64,000 nt of DNA from NCBI GenBank assembly GCA_034433515.1, contig DAOUAL010000102.1, positions 65,670 to 129,669 of the forward strand. Reading direction: 5' to 3'. The position numbers were made by a program, and so were the translations under genes. Shown piece by piece: positions 49,314 to 58,273 of the stretch (within the stretch, counting starts at the first letter, position 1; the number at the start of each line of letters is the position of its first letter). The notes below the pieces were generated by a model that saw only the letters and a program-made list of their open reading frames with translations, was not told the origin of the DNA and did not search any database. The stretch comes from DAOTXS01 sp034433515 (GTDB lineage: Bacteria > Chloroflexota > Anaerolineae > UBA4142).

Positions 49314-50363
49314 ATGCGCGTGCTGCTCCTCCTATATCTGGTTGGTACTTGGCTTTTGAGTTGTTCCGCCATTCAGCCAACCCCGCTACCTTCTGTCGAG
49401 TCTTTTTCAACACTGCTTCCAACCCTCACTAACACTCTCACGCCCACGAGGGTTGCACCCAGCGCGGCTTTTGTTATTTCCTCACCCACAGCGACTAATC
49501 CTCCACGTCCCGCGCCATCATCCACACCAACGATTGTCGCGCGCACAGCAACCCCCTGGCCACAACCGCAAGGGCGCGGCTCGTGCGAAGAAAAGAAATT
49601 TCGGAGCGCGGCGCTCAATCAAGAAATGCCGTTCTATCTCTATTTGCCACCCGGTTATTCTAGCGCGCAAGCCCAGCGACGCTATCCAGTGCTGTATCTG
49701 CTCTCTGGTTTGGGTGCCCAACACAAGGAATGGTACAACTTTAACCTCTGCGGCGTGATGGACGATCTGATCGCCAACAACAAAGCCAAGCCGATGATTG
49801 TGGTGATGCCCTCTGGCAACGATAACCCAGCGGGCGGTGTGGGTTCATATTGGTTCAATCACGCCCCACCGCCGGTGAGCGATGGAAAACGCTGGGGCGA
49901 TTATATCTGGCAAGACCTAGTAACTTTTATTGACAAGAATTATCGGACGATTCCTGCTCGTGAGAACCGGGCGATTGGCGGACTCTCCGCCGGCGGGCAA
50001 GCGGCATTGATGCACGGCTTGACGCATCCGGAAATTTTTAGTATCGTAGGCGCGCACAGTCCGTCGTTTCGCCATGCCGATGGAGTCATTCCCTACTTTG
50101 GCGATCAAAATTATTACAATCAATATGATCCGGTCTGGCTCGTGCAAAATACCCAGACCTGGCGCCAACTCACTCTTTGGATTGACGTAGGCGATCATGA
50201 CGATCAATGGGGCACGGCAATTCTCGCCTATCACGATTTGCTCGTCAAATTGGGTGTCCCACACGAGTTCCATCTCTTTTACGGTTTCCACGACCCACCC
50301 TATTGGGCAGTTCATACGCCGGATTATCTTCAATGGTACGCATCCAAACTCACCGGGCAATGA
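49314..50363 (+). CDS. Lipoprotein esterase (PF00756 type), second of four
   Basis: 349 aa. Lipobox Cys17 (LLSC), Pro/Thr linker to about 90, then an esterase-D-like domain: QEMPFYLYLPPGYSSAQAQR, YPVLYLLSGLGAQHKEWY, AIGGLSAGGQAALMHGL with the nucleophile Ser, IVGAHSPSFRHADG and FHLFYGFHDPPYW with the His. This matches the enterochelin/feruloyl esterase family. Its stop overlaps the next start (ATGA). Confidence 0.85.
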   Translation: MRVLLLLYLVGTWLLSCSAIQPTPLPSVESFSTLLPTLTNTLTPTRVAPSAAFVISSPTATNPPRPAPSSTPTIVARTATPWPQPQGRGSCEEKKFRSAALNQEMPFYLYLPPGYSSAQAQRRYPVLYLLSGLGAQHKEWYNFNLCGVMDDLIANNKAKPMIVVMPSGNDNPAGGVGSYWFNHAPPPVSDGKRWGDYIWQDLVTFIDKNYRTIPARENRAIGGLSAGGQAALMHGLTHPEIFSIVGAHSPSFRHADGVIPYFGDQNYYNQYDPVWLVQNTQTWRQLTLWIDVGDHDDQWGTAILAYHDLLVKLGVPHEFHLFYGFHDPPYWAVHTPDYLQWYASKLTGQ

Positions 50364-51427
50364 AAAGCATTTTCGTTTTCGTTGCGATTGGATTGATGTT
50401 CAGTGCAGGATGTGTGATCAATGTTCGCACGTCCGTGCCCACTGCTGTTCCTACCCAAGCATCGCAAGTTGTTCTCGTCTCGTCGGTGAGTCCAACCCGC
50501 GTACCCACGGCGACATTCACACCGACCTTTACGCCAACGCAGACGCGCACACCTACCGCTACCTTTACGCCAACGTTGACGCGGACGCCTACCAACACGC
50601 CGCGCCCGACTGGCAAGATCACCAAGATTGACACCAAATTCAAAAGCACGTTGCTGAATCAAGAGCGCCGCATCATCATCTACTTGCCGCCGGGTTACAA
50701 CGATTCACCGCAACGGCGTTATCCTGTGCTGTATCTCTTGCATGGTTATGGTGGATGCAACGACAAGATTACCGAGTGGGAAGCATGGGGCTTGAAAGAT
50801 CAAGCCGAAGCGATGATCGTCAGCGGCAAGATTCAACCAATGATCATCGTTCAGCCGGACGGTTTTATGGATGATTGTCAGCCATCCTATTTCTTCAATC
50901 ATCAACCCGGGATGACCGATGGCAAACCCTGGGGCGATTACATTTGGGGCGAAGTGGTCAACTATACTGACAAAAACTATCGAACGCTCGCACGCCGAGA
51001 GAGCCGCGCCATCGGTGGATTTTCGTTGGGGGGCCAAGGCGCGCTCTCGCTCGCGTTCCTGCATGCCGATGTGTTTGCGGCTGTCGGCGCACACAGCCCC
51101 TCGTTTCGTGGGGCGGATGGTTCAATCCCGGTGATCAACGATTGGAACTGGTTCAATCAATTCGATCCCATCTGGATCGTACAAAACAAAAGTATTTCAC
51201 GGGAATTGAAAATCTGGATTGATGTCGGTGCAGACGACGACAAGGTACGTCATTGCGGGCCAGGTTCTGATCGTTGTGTAGAAGCGTTTCATGCGCTCCT
51301 CCTCGCCAAAAACATTCCCCACGATTGGCACGGCGATTGGCTCGGTCGCCACGAAGGTCCCACGTATTGGGGTCCCCACATTCCCGATTACTTGGCATGG
51401 TATGCCGCTCAACTCGCAGGGCAGTGA
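50360..51427 (+). CDS. Lipoprotein esterase (PF00756 type), third of four
   Basis: 355 aa. Lipobox Cys18 (FSAGC), then a linker of TPT(A/F) repeats (TFTPTFTPTQTRTPTATF). The esterase domain has YPVLYLLHGYGGCNDKITEW, FFNHQPGMTDGKPWGDYIWG, AIGGFSLGGQGALSLAF for the nucleophile and HGDWLGRHEGPTYW for the His. Paralog of the genes on either side, with GAHSPSFRGADGSIP conserved. It overlaps the next gene by one base (TGATG). Confidence 0.85.
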   Translation: MKSIFVFVAIGLMFSAGCVINVRTSVPTAVPTQASQVVLVSSVSPTRVPTATFTPTFTPTQTRTPTATFTPTLTRTPTNTPRPTGKITKIDTKFKSTLLNQERRIIIYLPPGYNDSPQRRYPVLYLLHGYGGCNDKITEWEAWGLKDQAEAMIVSGKIQPMIIVQPDGFMDDCQPSYFFNHQPGMTDGKPWGDYIWGEVVNYTDKNYRTLARRESRAIGGFSLGGQGALSLAFLHADVFAAVGAHSPSFRGADGSIPVINDWNWFNQFDPIWIVQNKSISRELKIWIDVGADDDKVRHCGPGSDRCVEAFHALLLAKNIPHDWHGDWLGRHEGPTYWGPHIPDYLAWYAAQLAGQ

Positions 51428-52440
51428 TGCGCATCTCTATAATTCTGAGGCAATCCATATCGGTTGGGCTGTTGGCAATCTTTGTCATCGGTTGTGTCAC
51501 CTCGCCCGCTTCACTTGCCGATGTTTCTGATGTGCCCCCTCTTGCCACCTCAACGCCCATTCCTCTCTCTTCGTGTAACATTGTTGATCGCCTCGCGCCC
51601 GACCGCCCTACCATCCCGCGTCCAGCTTTAATTCCGATTCCACCATTGATCCCGATTCCCGCGCTTGCCCAAGTCCGCAGTGATCTCGTCGAGTTGCGCT
51701 TTTACAGCCGATTGCTGGGGAAAGAAATGCCCGCGCTCGTTTATCTTCCGCCCGGTTACGATGAATCGTCGCAACGGTATTCGGTCTTGTATCTGCTCAG
51801 CGGATTTGCCGGCGATTATCGCGAATGGGCAACCTATGGTTTGTGCGAGATTTTGGATGCGTTGATTCGGGGTGGCGCCGTTCAACCGATGATGGTCGTG
51901 ATGCCGGAAGGTGAACGATCGTGGTGGTTCAATCATGCGCCGGTAGCCGGCAGCGACGGCAAACCGTACGGCGATTATGTGTGGCGCGATGTTGTTGGTT
52001 TTACGGATGCAACGTTTCGCACCTTGCCACGCCGGGAAAGCCGCGCGATTGGCGGGCTTTCGGCAGGGGGGCAAAGCGCGTTGATGCTGGCGCTCACTCA
52101 GCCGGAAATTTTCAGCATCGTGGGGGCGCACAGTCCATCGTTGCGCGGCGCCGATGGTTCGATTCCCTATTTTGGGGATCCAGAATATTTCAAGCAGTAC
52201 GATCCCATCTGGCTATTTCGGAACATGGATACGTGGCGACGCCTTTCGATCTGGCTCGACATGGGGCGCGAGGATACGCAATGGGGCGATTCGATCCGCG
52301 AATTGCATCGCTTGATGGACGCGCTGGGTATCCCTCACGAATTCCAAGACACCTTCCCCGGCAAACACGAGAGTGATTATTGGAGCGCGCGTTTGAGTGA
52401 TTACCTCAGGTGGTACTCCACCCAACTTGCCGGCGAATAA
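51427..52440 (+). CDS. Lipoprotein esterase (PF00756 type), fourth of four
   Basis: 337 aa. Lipobox Cys23 (VIGC). It has a short Pro-rich linker (IPIPPLIPIPAL), then PALVYLPPGYDESSQRYSVL, YLLSGFAGDYREWATYGLCE, AIGGLSAGGQSALMLAL with the nucleophile and GKHESDYW with the His. The start overlaps the previous stop. All four share the plan signal peptide, tether, esterase; the last three are clear tandem duplicates (HSPSxRGADGSIP). Confidence 0.85.
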   Translation: MRISIILRQSISVGLLAIFVIGCVTSPASLADVSDVPPLATSTPIPLSSCNIVDRLAPDRPTIPRPALIPIPPLIPIPALAQVRSDLVELRFYSRLLGKEMPALVYLPPGYDESSQRYSVLYLLSGFAGDYREWATYGLCEILDALIRGGAVQPMMVVMPEGERSWWFNHAPVAGSDGKPYGDYVWRDVVGFTDATFRTLPRRESRAIGGLSAGGQSALMLALTQPEIFSIVGAHSPSLRGADGSIPYFGDPEYFKQYDPIWLFRNMDTWRRLSIWLDMGREDTQWGDSIRELHRLMDALGIPHEFQDTFPGKHESDYWSARLSDYLRWYSTQLAGE

Positions 52441-52461
52441 CCCTCTGGACGTTTCCCCCTC

Positions 52462-52490
52462 TTGTCAGCGATTCTTGATTGTGCGATAAT
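52462..52490 (+). promoter_or_regulatory. Promoter upstream of a small ORF and the acyltransferase gene
   Basis: TTGTCA (52462-52467), 17 bp, GATAAT (52485-52490). The start would be near 52497, 33 nt before the small reading frame at 52530. Confidence 0.6.
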
Positions 52491-52529
52491 CCGCGCACTT
52501 GAGCGGCACCCTTCCCTCAAGGAATCCCT

Positions 52530-52703
52530 ATGCAAACCTTGATTCCAGACACCAATCATTTTAATCTCAAAAATGGTACGCAGCTTGCCGGTCCCACCAA
52601 GGCAATGCGCAACGTTTTTTCGAGGAGTGGGTTATCAAAGATAATAGAATCTTTCGCCGAGGTGGAGGCGGCGATTCATAGTTTCTCTAGAAAGGAATCT
52701 TGA
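52530..52703 (+). CDS. Small unrecognised protein
   Basis: 57 aa, opening MQTLIPDTNHFNLKNGTQLA and going on with SGLSKIIESFAEVEAAIHSF. The ATG follows AAGGA at 8 nt, and a good promoter lies directly upstream. The stop is 7 nt before the acyltransferase start. The C-terminal half could form an amphipathic helix. No family recognised; it could also be a leader. Confidence 0.45.
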   Translation: MQTLIPDTNHFNLKNGTQLAGPTKAMRNVFSRSGLSKIIESFAEVEAAIHSFSRKES

Positions 52704-52710
52704 GGCGACG

Positions 52711-53604
52711 ATGACATTGGCATGGCACTTGTTTTACGTATTCATTCGCTTCCTTGCCTTGTTGGCGCAATGGCTTCCGCTGGCATGGGCGTATGCGCTT
52801 GCCGGTTTTGTGTTTAGTGTAGGGTATCGTTTATGGCCCGAAAAACGGCGCGATACCCAGCACAATGTTTCGCGCATTTTGGGCGAACCTGTCGAGAGTC
52901 CCACCGTGCAACAACTCGCCCACGAGGTCTGGCGCAACTTTGGCAAATACTTTGTCGAGTTTTTGCGCATGCCCAAGATGACGCGCGCGGATTTTGATCG
53001 GCTGGTGTCTTTGCAGGGCGAAGAGAATCTAGTGCGCGCCCTCCATCATCCGCGCGGCGCGATTTTTGTCCAAGCCCACTTTGGCAATATGGATATGTCG
53101 GGCGCGATTCTGTTTCGTTACAATCGCACTGTCGTGGTCGCCGCCGATGATCTCAAACCCCCCGCCTTGATGGATTGGGTCAAACGCGCGCGTGCCAAAT
53201 GGCGTTTGGAACTCGTCCCTAATCGCGGTTCCATGCCCCTCTTTCAACGCGTGTTAGAGCAAGGCGGCTTGGTCGGTTTGGTCGTAGATGTGGGCGTACG
53301 CAAAAAAGGCATCGGCGTGAAATTCTTTGGGGAGGACAGTATGTTCCCCGCGGGTCCCGCGGTGCTTGCCAAACGCACCGGCGCGGTGATCGTCCCTTCG
53401 TGTGCGTATTGTACGCCGGAGCGCCATTTTGTGGTGGTCGTAGATGAACCGATTGTCTTTCAGGATACCGGCGATGAAGCCGGCGATTTGCAGAGAACGA
53501 CGCAACAAATGGTCAATCGTTTGGAAAGATTTATCGCCGCTCATCCCGATCAGTGGTACATTTTTCGTCCCGTCTGGCATTCGGGGCAATCATTCAGTTT
53601 ATGA
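52711..53604 (+). CDS. LpxL/HtrB-family acyltransferase
   Basis: 297 aa. An N-terminal membrane helix (FLALLAQWLPLAWAYALAGF) is followed by the lysophospholipid acyltransferase HxxxxD motif in AHFGNMDMSG near residue 131, then GSMPLFQRVLEQGGLVGLVV and VDVGVRKKGIGVKFFG-like FPAG block. The ending WYIFRPVW is like HtrB/LpxL (R-P-x-W). In Gram-negative bacteria it acylates lipid A; in Chloroflexota the related role is probably acylation of a glycolipid. Followed by the formate dehydrogenase genes, with no known link. Confidence 0.83.
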   Translation: MTLAWHLFYVFIRFLALLAQWLPLAWAYALAGFVFSVGYRLWPEKRRDTQHNVSRILGEPVESPTVQQLAHEVWRNFGKYFVEFLRMPKMTRADFDRLVSLQGEENLVRALHHPRGAIFVQAHFGNMDMSGAILFRYNRTVVVAADDLKPPALMDWVKRARAKWRLELVPNRGSMPLFQRVLEQGGLVGLVVDVGVRKKGIGVKFFGEDSMFPAGPAVLAKRTGAVIVPSCAYCTPERHFVVVVDEPIVFQDTGDEAGDLQRTTQQMVNRLERFIAAHPDQWYIFRPVWHSGQSFSL

Positions 53605-53614
53605 TAGGGAACCG

Positions 53615-54088
53615 ATGAACGAGTCTCTTGCAGAAATTATTGCCCGTTGGTCGCGGGTGGGTCGTAGCGGGTTGCTCCCGGCAATGATCGAGGCGCAAGA
53701 AAAACTGGGTTGGCTCTCCGAAGAAACGTTGACGCAAATTGCGACCGGTTTGAACGTGCCGCTCGCCGAAGTGTACGGGGTTGCTGATTTTTACGCGCAT
53801 TTGTACACGCACCCGGTTGGCAAAATTATTGTGCGGGTGTGCGACGATGTGCCGTGTTATCTGGCGGGGAGTGAAAAGATCATTGCGACGTTAGAACAGC
53901 GGCTCAAGATTCGCGTGGGCGAGACGACGCCCGATGGCAAATTCACACTCGAAATTGTGCCGTGTCTGGGGCACTGCGATCACGCGCCGGTGGTGATGAT
54001 GGGCAAACACGTGTATGAGAATGTAACGGACGCGGATTTAGCAAGTCTAATCTTTGAGCATGAAAAAGTAGGCAGGCAAGAGGGTTGA
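53615..54088 (+). CDS. NuoE-like [2Fe-2S] subunit of NAD-linked dehydrogenase
   Basis: 157 aa, thioredoxin-like [2Fe-2S] ferredoxin. Cluster ligands are the CDDVPC pair (CxxxxC) near residue 89 and PCLGHC (CxxxC) near 127, the pattern of NuoE, HoxE and FdsG. LPAMIEAQEKLGWLSEETLT and VYGVADFYAHL fit the N-terminal helices. The ATG at 53615 follows AGGGAACC. It is the first gene of a formate dehydrogenase module, with NuoF-like next. Confidence 0.92.
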   Translation: MNESLAEIIARWSRVGRSGLLPAMIEAQEKLGWLSEETLTQIATGLNVPLAEVYGVADFYAHLYTHPVGKIIVRVCDDVPCYLAGSEKIIATLEQRLKIRVGETTPDGKFTLEIVPCLGHCDHAPVVMMGKHVYENVTDADLASLIFEHEKVGRQEG

Positions 54089-54120
54089 TTGCCTACAGCC
54101 CATTGCTTTCTGAGGTTTTG

Positions 54121-55383
54121 ATGGAAACCAAACTCGTAACTTTGAACCTCGGCGTTATTGATCCCACCAGCATTGATGCTTACATCGCGCGCGGCGGATT
54201 CCAGGCATTGGAAAAAATTGTGCGTGCTGGACAAGTCAACGAGATCGTGGACACGCTCAAAGCGTCTGGGTTGATCGGTCGCGGCGGCGCGGCGTTCCCA
54301 ACCGGGCTCAAACGCGAACTGGTGATCAAAGCGGAACCGTTGCATGCATGGCCCGCGCCAGCCACCGTACCTGAACCGTACCGCCTTTCCTCCGCCTTTG
54401 TGGTGTGCAATGCGGACGAATCGGAAACCGGGACGTTCAAAGATCGTTTGTTGCTGGAAGGCGATCCGTTTCGCATCATCGAAGGGATGGCGATCACGGC
54501 GTTTATCACGTGTAGCACTGTCGGTTTTATTTATGTGCGGGGTGAGTACGGGCTGGCATACGCACGAATGGCACGCGCCATCGAATTGGCGCGCGCGCGC
54601 GGATTCTTGGGCAAGCCAATTTTCCGCGATGATTTTGAATTCGATATCGAACTCCGGCGTGGGGCAGGCGCGTACATTTGCGGCGAAGAGACCGCGCTCT
54701 TTGAATCCATCGAAGGCAAACGGGGTGAGCCGCGTGTCAAGCCGCCCTTTCCTACCGATAAAGGTTTGTTTCAACGTCCGACGGTCATTAACAACGTTGA
54801 AACATTTGCGAACATTCCATTTATCGCGCTGGAAGGCGCGGAGGCGTACCGCAAATTCGGGACGGCAAAATCGCCGGGGACGCGCATTGTTTGCGTGAGC
54901 GGGCACGTGAACAAACCCGGTGCGTACGAAATTGAAATGGGTGTGTCGTTGCGCGACGTGATCGAAAAACTTGCCGGCGGACTGCGCCCCGGTCGAAAAC
55001 TGCAAGCCGTGCTCATCGGCGGGGCAGCGGGCGCGTTTCTGCGCCCAGACGAAATTGATGTCCCGCTCGATTTTCAATCGCTTGCCTCGGTGGGTGCCAC
55101 CTTTGGTTCGGGCGCAATTATGGTGCTGGACGATACGGCGAATCTGCGCGGCGTGTTGTATCGGATTGCACGATTTTTCAAAGACGAATCGTGCGGTAAA
55201 TGTTTGCCGTGTCAACTGGGAACGCAAAGACAATTTGAGATCATCGCGCGGATGGGGCAGGCACAACCGGTGGCGCCTATACTGCGCGAACTGGGCGCCA
55301 CAATGCGCGACGCTTCGATTTGTGGGTTGGGACAGACGGCATCCAGCGCGATTGTGAGCGCATTGGATAAAAATCTGATTTAA
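54121..55383 (+). CDS. NuoF-like FMN/NADH-binding subunit
   Basis: 420 aa. FMN and NADH segments GLIGRGGAAFPTGLKRELV and GAGAYICGEETALFESIEGK, with ESETGTFKDRLLLEGDP, are present. The [4Fe-4S] ligands are CGKCLPC (Cys x2 Cys x2 Cys) near residue 359 and the distant Cys of SICGLGQT near 400. It has the shape of FdsB/HoxF: it passes electrons between NAD(H) and the Fe-S chain. ATG 54121 follows TGAGG. It is without an N-terminal NuoE fusion. Confidence 0.93.
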   Translation: METKLVTLNLGVIDPTSIDAYIARGGFQALEKIVRAGQVNEIVDTLKASGLIGRGGAAFPTGLKRELVIKAEPLHAWPAPATVPEPYRLSSAFVVCNADESETGTFKDRLLLEGDPFRIIEGMAITAFITCSTVGFIYVRGEYGLAYARMARAIELARARGFLGKPIFRDDFEFDIELRRGAGAYICGEETALFESIEGKRGEPRVKPPFPTDKGLFQRPTVINNVETFANIPFIALEGAEAYRKFGTAKSPGTRIVCVSGHVNKPGAYEIEMGVSLRDVIEKLAGGLRPGRKLQAVLIGGAAGAFLRPDEIDVPLDFQSLASVGATFGSGAIMVLDDTANLRGVLYRIARFFKDESCGKCLPCQLGTQRQFEIIARMGQAQPVAPILRELGATMRDASICGLGQTASSAIVSALDKNLI

Positions 55384-55408
55384 CGGCAAAGATATTTTTG
55401 GTGAAAAA

Positions 55409-56119
55409 ATGGATTCACGAATGAGCCACGTTACGCTAACGATAGATGGGCAATCCATCACCGTGCCGCAAGGCACGACCCTCTTGCAAGCAGCAAAGTT
55501 GGATAAAACAATTCCAACGATTTGCTATCACGAACATTTCACACCACCCTCGCTTTGCCGACTGTGCGTGGTCGAAGTAGAAAAATCGCGCGTGCTAGTG
55601 CAAGCGTGTTCGCGTGAATGTGAAAATGGAATGGTGGTGCAAACGAATTCGCCGCGCGTGCGCGCCGCGCGCAAAATGATTCTCGAACTCTTGAACAGCG
55701 CAGTGGATTTGAGCGATGCGCCGGACATTCAAGCGATGATACGCGAGTACGGTGCGGATGCGGCGCGCTTTGGCGAAGCGAAATGCCGCGCACATCCGTT
55801 GAAAGACGATAACCCTTTTTACATCCGCGATTACTCGAAATGTGTGATGTGCTGGCGCTGTGTCCAAGCGTGCGGCGAAGATGTGCAATGGACCTTTGCG
55901 CTTACCAAAGCCGGGCGTGGATTCGATGTGCGCATTGCGACGTTTTTCGACAAACCGATTCCGGAAACGACGTGTGTCTATTGTGGCAATTGTGTGCAAG
56001 CGTGCCCGACCGGCGCGCTCAAAGCGAAGCGCGAATTTTGGATAAAAGCCGGGCGTGATGTAAGCGAGTTGGTGTGGCATTCGCGCTTGGACAAGCGACG
56101 AAAGATGAAGGACGGATAA
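55409..56119 (+). CDS. Ferredoxin-type Fe-S subunit (HoxU/NuoG N-terminal like)
   Basis: 236 aa. An N-terminal [2Fe-2S] domain has CYHEHFTPPSLCRLC; a His/Cys cluster region follows, and two [4Fe-4S] motifs: CVMCWRCVQAC and CVYCGNCVQACPTGAL. That is the layout of the N-terminal third of NuoG or of FdsA/FdhA-type proteins. Here it is a separate gene, split from the molybdopterin subunit that follows 3 nt later. It links NuoE/F to the catalytic site. Confidence 0.9.
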   Translation: MDSRMSHVTLTIDGQSITVPQGTTLLQAAKLDKTIPTICYHEHFTPPSLCRLCVVEVEKSRVLVQACSRECENGMVVQTNSPRVRAARKMILELLNSAVDLSDAPDIQAMIREYGADAARFGEAKCRAHPLKDDNPFYIRDYSKCVMCWRCVQACGEDVQWTFALTKAGRGFDVRIATFFDKPIPETTCVYCGNCVQACPTGALKAKREFWIKAGRDVSELVWHSRLDKRRKMKDG

Positions 56120-56122
56120 CGT

Positions 56123-58252
56123 ATGTCAGATAGAACAGTGTCCACCACCTGCCCCTTTTGCGGGGTAGGGTGTCGGCTCGATCTGCATATCAAAGGTGAT
56201 CAAATTCTCGCGGCGACAACACCATACAATCACGTGGTCAGTCGTGGCAATCTGTGCGTCAAGGGTCGCTTTGGCTGGGATTTCATTTATCATCCCGACC
56301 GCGTGTTGAAACCATTGATGCGCAAGACGCCCCAACACGCCGGACAGCGTACGCCAGCCCAGCGCGACGATTGGCGCGAGGCAACCTGGGATGAAGCGCT
56401 GGAACTCGTAACCGATCGTTTTGCCGCCACGGTGAAACAACACGGGGCAGACGCCACCGCGGTGTTTTGTTGTGCCAAAGCCACGAACGAAGACAATTTC
56501 GTTTTGCAAAAAATGTTTCGCGCGGTCATTGGCACGAACAACATTGATCACTGCACACGGTTGTGCCATGCGGGGAGCGTCGTCGCATTGCAACTCGCGC
56601 TCGGTTCCTCGGCGATGAGCAACACGGCAAGCGAAATTTATCAAACCAAGGTTGCACTCATCACCGGCTCGAACACCGCTGAGACACATCCGATCATTGC
56701 GTTGCAAATGAAAGATGCAGTCAAACATCACGGCGTTCAACTCATTGTCGCCGATCCGCGCCGTGTTGAGATGGTCAACTTTGCCGCACTGTGGCTCAAC
56801 CAAAAACCGGGAACGGACGTGCCGCTTTTCTCGGCGATGGCAAATGTGATTCTCGCCGAAAAACTTTATAACGAATCATTCATCCGCGAACGCACCGAAA
56901 ACTTTGAGGTGTTTGCCAAAGCGATGCAAGATTTTACACCCGAGTACGCTGAACGCATTACCGGTGTCCCGCGCGATGATATTGTGCGCGCGGCGCGAAT
57001 GTATGCTACGGCAAAACGCGCGATGATTTTTTGGGCGCTCGGTATTCCAGAACACACGCACGGTACGGAAAATGCAATGTCGCTCATTCATCTCGCGTTG
57101 CTCACCGGCCACATCGGCAAGCCGGGCACCGGGCTGAATCCGTTGCGCGGACAAAACAATGTGCAAGGTGCGTCGGATGCCGGCGCGATGCCCTGGGATT
57201 ATCCCGGTTATCAAAAAGTGGACGATCCTCAAGCTATCGAAAAATTTCGCGCGGCGTGGGGCAACGTGCCCCCCGCCCAACGCGGCTTGACAACCACCGA
57301 AATCGCCAACGGCTGGGCAACCGGTACGATCAAGGCGATGTACATCATGGGTGAGAATCCCTTGATGAGCGAACCGAATTTGCGGCACGCGCAACACGCC
57401 ATCGAAAATTTGGAATTTCTGGTGTGCCAGGATTTATTCATCAACGAAACCGGTCGCTATGCCGATGTGATCTTGCCGGGCGCGAGTTGGGTAGAGAAAG
57501 ATGGCACGTTTACCAACACCGATCGCCGCGTACAACGTGTGCGGAAGGTGTGTGAGCCGTTCGGCGAGGCGCGTGCGGATTGGCAAATCGTGTGCGAGAT
57601 TGCGCGGCGACTCGAAAAAAAGTTGGGACGCACAAAATCGGCGGGATGGGATTATGCACATCCCTCCGAAATCTTGGCAGAGATGGGACGGCTTGTCCCG
57701 GCGTACGCCGGCATCACGTACGATCGTTTGGAAGACGCTGGCTTGCAATGGCCCGTCCCCACGCGCGATCATCCCGGCACACCCTATCTTTTTGAAAAAG
57801 AATTTCCACGTGGCAAAGCCAAATTCCACGCGCTCGTGTACGAACCAAGCAAGGAACAACCCGATGATGAATATCCGTTCATCCTCACGACCGGGCGTGT
57901 GTTGTATCATTGGCACGGCGGCACCCAAACGCGTCACTCGATTCTCGATTTTGCACAACCCGAAGCGTTGGTGGAAATCAATCCGGCGGACGCGCCGTTG
58001 ATTCCATGCCACGATGGTGACCCGGTGCGCGTGTCGTCGCGGCGGGGTTCGATTGTGTTGCGCGCCAAAGTAACCGATAAAGCATCGCGTGGGGTTGTCT
58101 TTATTCCCTTTCACTTTGCCGAAGCGGCGGCAAATAGGCTGACGATTGATGCGGTTGATCCGCAAGCGAAAATTCCGGAATACAAAATCTGTGCAGTCAA
58201 AATCGAACCGGCGACGCTCGCAGAGTTGGAGCAGGTTTTGCAGGCGGCGTAG
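56123..58252 (+). CDS. fdhA: Formate dehydrogenase, molybdopterin catalytic subunit (Cys type)
   Basis: 709 aa. The N-terminal [4Fe-4S] ligands are Cys10, Cys13, Cys17 and Cys45 (TTCPFCGVGC, NLCVKGR). The active site DHCTRLCHAGS has Cys148 next to His149, where other enzymes carry selenocysteine. The codon is TGC. NPLRGQNNVQGASDAGAMP provides the catalytic Arg region, and the C-terminal MoCo domain contains LTTGRVLYHWHGGTQTRHS and ends in the RGVVFIPFHFAEAAANRLT block. It oxidises formate to CO2, or reduces CO2, passing electrons to the Fe-S subunit and NAD. Start ATG 56123 follows AAGGACGG. Confidence 0.92.
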   Translation: MSDRTVSTTCPFCGVGCRLDLHIKGDQILAATTPYNHVVSRGNLCVKGRFGWDFIYHPDRVLKPLMRKTPQHAGQRTPAQRDDWREATWDEALELVTDRFAATVKQHGADATAVFCCAKATNEDNFVLQKMFRAVIGTNNIDHCTRLCHAGSVVALQLALGSSAMSNTASEIYQTKVALITGSNTAETHPIIALQMKDAVKHHGVQLIVADPRRVEMVNFAALWLNQKPGTDVPLFSAMANVILAEKLYNESFIRERTENFEVFAKAMQDFTPEYAERITGVPRDDIVRAARMYATAKRAMIFWALGIPEHTHGTENAMSLIHLALLTGHIGKPGTGLNPLRGQNNVQGASDAGAMPWDYPGYQKVDDPQAIEKFRAAWGNVPPAQRGLTTTEIANGWATGTIKAMYIMGENPLMSEPNLRHAQHAIENLEFLVCQDLFINETGRYADVILPGASWVEKDGTFTNTDRRVQRVRKVCEPFGEARADWQIVCEIARRLEKKLGRTKSAGWDYAHPSEILAEMGRLVPAYAGITYDRLEDAGLQWPVPTRDHPGTPYLFEKEFPRGKAKFHALVYEPSKEQPDDEYPFILTTGRVLYHWHGGTQTRHSILDFAQPEALVEINPADAPLIPCHDGDPVRVSSRRGSIVLRAKVTDKASRGVVFIPFHFAEAAANRLTIDAVDPQAKIPEYKICAVKIEPATLAELEQVLQAA

Positions 58253-58266
58253 GAATGTGCTATAAA
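58238..58266 (+). promoter_or_regulatory. Promoter of the glycosyltransferase gene, probably leaderless
   Basis: TTGCAG (58238-58243), 17 bp, TATAAA (58261-58266). The expected +1 is about 58273, adjacent to the GTG start at 58274. It overlaps the end of the fdhA gene. Confidence 0.6.
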
Positions 58267-58273
58267 TGAGACC

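Noticed and set aside
53980..55476. 498-aa minus-strand frame opposite the NuoF-like gene
   Set aside because: It overlaps nuoF-like and its neighbours, with no signature or ribosome site.
56564..56569. Selenocysteine at the formate dehydrogenase active site
   Set aside because: The codons around 56564-56569 are standard (TGC Cys, CAT His), and the frame has no internal TGA.
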